A DNA stretch of 64,000 nt. It comes from Panagrolaimus kolymaensis (taxonomy: Eukaryota; Nematoda; Chromadorea; Rhabditida; Panagrolaimidae). Where the stretch lies: assembly GCA_028622995.1 (NCBI GenBank), contig JAJQJQ010000003.1, positions 6,386,001 through 6,450,000 of the forward strand. The letters are read 5' to 3'. This document shows, in pieces, positions 61,862-64,000 of the stretch; position 1 is the stretch's first letter, and each line of letters starts with the position of its first letter. The position numbers were made by a program, and so were the translations under genes. Under the pieces are notes generated by a model. The model was given only the letters and a program-made list of their open reading frames with translations. It had not been told where the DNA came from and searched no databases.

Positions 61862-64000
61862 TTTGGAAAATAAAAAAAATAGCCGAAATTCAAGAATTTA
61901 AAGTTTTTGATTATTCAATGTTTTTTAAACATGAATCCATGAAGATTCATAGCTCGTTATTTGAGGCATCCAGTTAAAAATGATATGCATTTTCTTACTT
62001 AAAAAAATAAATAAAAAATATTTGGAAAATAAAAAAAATAGCCGAAATTCAAGAATTTAAAGTTTTTGATTATTCAATGTTTTTTAAACATGAATCCATG
62101 AAGATTCATAGCTCGTTATTTGAGGCATCCATTTAGAAATGATATGCATTTTCGAGGTTCAAAAAATAAATAAAAAATATTTGGAAAATAAAAAAAATAG
62201 CCGAAATTCAAGAATTTAAAGTTTTTGATTATTCAATGTTTTTTAAACATGAATCCATGAAGATTCATAGCTCGTTATTTGAGGCATCCAGTTAAAAATG
62301 ATATGCATTTTCTTACTTAAAAAAATAAATAAAAAATATTTGGAAAATAAAAAAAATAGCCGCAATTCAAGAATTTAAAGTTTTTGATTATTCAATGTTT
62401 TTTAAACATGAATCCATGAAGATTCATAGCTCGTTATTTGAGGCATCCAGTTAAAAATGATATGCATTTTCTTACTTAAAAAAATAAATAAAAAATATTT
62501 GGAAAATAAAAAAAATAGCCGAAATTCAAGAATTTAAAGTTTTTGATTATTCTATGTTTTTTGAACATGAATCCATGAAGATTCATAGCTCGTTATTTGA
62601 GGCATCCATTTAGAAATGATATGCATTTTCGAGGTTCAAAAAATAAATAAAAAATATTTGGAAAATAAAAAAAATAGCCGAAATTCAAGAATTTAAAGTT
62701 TTTGATTATTCTATGTTTTTTGAACATGAATCCATGAAGATTCATAGCTCGTTATTTGAGGCATCCAGTTAAAAATGATATGCATTTTCTTACTTAAAAA
62801 AATAAATAAAAAATATTTGGAAAATAAAAAAAATAGCCGCAAATCAAGAATTTAAAGTTTTTGATTATTCAATGTTTTTTGAACATGAATCCATGAAGAT
62901 TCATAGCTCGTTATTTGAGGCATCCAGTTAGAAATGATATGCATTTTCGAGGTTCAAAAAATAAATAAAAAATATTTGGAAAATAAAAAAAATAGCCGCA
63001 ATTCAAGAATTTAAAGTTTTTGATTATTCAATGTTTTTTAAACATGAATCCATGAAGATTCATAGCTCGTTATTTGAGGCATCCATTTAGAAATGATATG
63101 CATTTTCGAGGTTCAAAAAATAAATAAAAAATATTTGGAAAATAAAAAAAATAGCCGAAATTCAAGAATTTAAAGTTTTTGATTATTCAATGTTTTTTAA
63201 ACATGAATCCATGAAGATTCATAGCTCGTTATTTGAGGCATCCAGTTAAAAATGATATGCATTTTCTTACTTAAAAAAATAAATAAAAAATATTTGGAAA
63301 ATAAAAAAAATAGCCGAAATTCAAGAATTTAAAGTTTTTGATTATTCAATGTTTTTTAAACATGAATCCATGAAGATTCATAGCTCGTTATTTGAGGCAT
63401 CCATTTAGAAATGATATGCATTTTCGAGGTTCAAAAAATAAATAAAAAATATTTGGAAAATAAAAAAAATAGCCGAAATTCAAGAATTTAAAGTTTTTGA
63501 TTATTCAATGTTTTTTAAACATGAATCCATGAAGATTCATAGCTCGTTATTTGAGGCATCCAGTTAAAAATGATATGCATTTTCTTACTTAAAAAAATAA
63601 ATAAAAAATATTTGGAAAATAAAAAAAATAGCCGCAATTCAAGAATTTAAAGTTTTTGATTATTCAATGTTTTTTAAACATGAATCCATGAAGATTCATA
63701 GCTCGTTATTTGAGGCATCCAGTTAAAAATGATATGCATTTTCTTACTTAAAAAAATAAATAAAAAATATTTGGAAAATAAAAAAAATAGCCGAAATTCA
63801 AGAATTTAAAGTTTTTGATTATTCTATGTTTTTTGAACATGAATCCATGAAGATTCATAGCTCGTTATTTGAGGCATCCATTTAGAAATGATATGCATTT
63901 TCGAGGTTCAAAAAATAAATAAAAAATATTTGGAAAATAAAAAAAATAGCCGAAATTCAAGAATTTAAAGTTTTTGATTATTCTATGTTTTTTGAACATG
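61862..64000 (+). repeat. 8-copy higher-order repeat (1,272-bp offset), cut by the window edge
   Basis: Copies from 61,862 to 62,815 (A35/A76/A126; A35/A76/T122; A35/A76/A126; C35/A76/A126; A35/T66/G76/T122; A35/T66/G76) recur from 63,134 to the end of the window in the same order. At least 867 bp match, and the repeat may continue beyond 64,000. Confidence 0.82.
63929..64000 (+). repeat. Truncated last copy at the window edge
   Basis: The last TTTGG landmark is at 63,929 and the sequence stops at m82 of this copy, just inside the conserved box. It carries A35, T66 and G76. The array clearly continues; no boundary with unique sequence is seen on either side. Confidence 0.97.

Larger units (their letters stand above)
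1..64000 (+). repeat. 159-bp AT-rich satellite DNA array, about 402.5 tandem copies
   Basis: The landmark TTTGG (m11) recurs at 11, 170, 329 and so on to 63,929, a span of exactly 402 x 159 bp. All copies are head to tail on the same strand and the array runs off both window edges, so the true array is longer. The left-end consensus has 37 G or C in 159 bp (23.3%). Copies usually differ from a neighbour at 0 to 8 positions, mostly at a small set of diagnostic sites. No other sequence class interrupts the array. Its likely role is structural heterochromatin, and a centromeric or pericentromeric position is a reasonable inference from array size and homogeneity, but nothing in the sequence proves it. 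I do not recognise the monomer family, and the + strand is arbitrary for a satellite. Confidence 0.99.
46121..64000 (+). repeat. Domain 9: A35, A38 and T122 haplotypes in nested higher-order repeats
   Basis: The main copy types are A35/T66/G76, A38/A66/G76 and C35/A66/G76, each with either tail; A76 copies are rare through the middle and return near 61,280 and beyond. C33G at 47,097 is private. Three higher-order arrangements stand out: an 11-copy offset near 50-53 kb, a 7-copy tandem pair at 54,866-57,091 and an 8-copy offset at 61.9-64 kb. T122 always occurs with G126 and a GAGGTTC tail. The array continues past the right edge. Confidence 0.85.

Noticed and set aside
1..64000. CRISPR array
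   Set aside because: The repeats are contiguous with no unique spacers; the 159-bp unit is itself almost fully conserved.
1..64000. Mobile element, helitron or rolling-circle origin as the source of the monomer
   Set aside because: I see no terminal repeats, target-site duplications, transposase remnants or poly(A)-tailed insertions, and no junction where the period breaks.

Overview
The whole 64,000-bp window is one uninterrupted head-to-tail satellite DNA array. The monomer is 159 bp and about 23% GC; the left-end consensus has 67 A, 55 T, 20 G and 17 C. Monomer coordinates used below (m1 to m159) take window position 1 as m1, so in the first copy the window coordinate equals the m coordinate. 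The TTTGG landmark (m11) falls at 11 and again at 63,929, exactly 402 periods later, so the window holds about 402.5 copies. All are in the same orientation. I see no mobile-element insertion, inversion, unique spacer, RNA gene, CRISPR array or credible protein-coding gene. Ten 1-bp length changes (five insertions, five deletions) happen to cancel out.

A 64-kb block of one short AT-rich monomer with layered variant structure is typical of eukaryotic centromeric or pericentromeric (or other heterochromatic) satellite in a long-read assembly. Many insect, nematode, plant and vertebrate satellites have monomers of 140 to 190 bp. I do not recognise this monomer and cannot name the organism; nothing here looks bacterial or archaeal.

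Copies differ mainly at a few diagnostic sites: m11-13 (TTT, TAT or TTA), m32 (C/T), m35 (C/A), m38 (T/A), m66 (A/T), m76 (G/A), m122 (G/T), m126 (A/G) and the m144-150 'tail' (TTACTTA, GAGGTTC or GAGGTTA). These split the array into domains: 1-5,416 mixed tails with G76; 5,417-10,668 TTACTTA tail with m12 and 1-bp-insertion variants; 10,669-21,637 A76/A126 with sporadic TTA/G76 copies; 21,638-26,722 A76/G126; 26,723-28,789 GAGGTTA tail with variable m65-67; 28,790-33,241 A76/G126 with alternating tails; 33,242-36,421 entry of A35 and T66/G76; 36,422-46,120 A35 with T122; 46,121-64,000 additional A38 copies.

Higher-order repeats sit on top of the monomers. They are local, short-lived and of different sizes (2, 3, 7, 8 and 11 copies, plus offsets of 16, 20 and 24), as expected from repeated unequal exchange and local amplification. 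The 7-copy (1,113 bp) period turns up in three separate places. A 45-bp segment (m77-121), which contains a hairpin-forming dyad, is nearly invariant across about 400 copies. The best leads for an unusual function are this conserved box, the cassette-like tail polymorphism, and two HSF-type inverted motifs per monomer.
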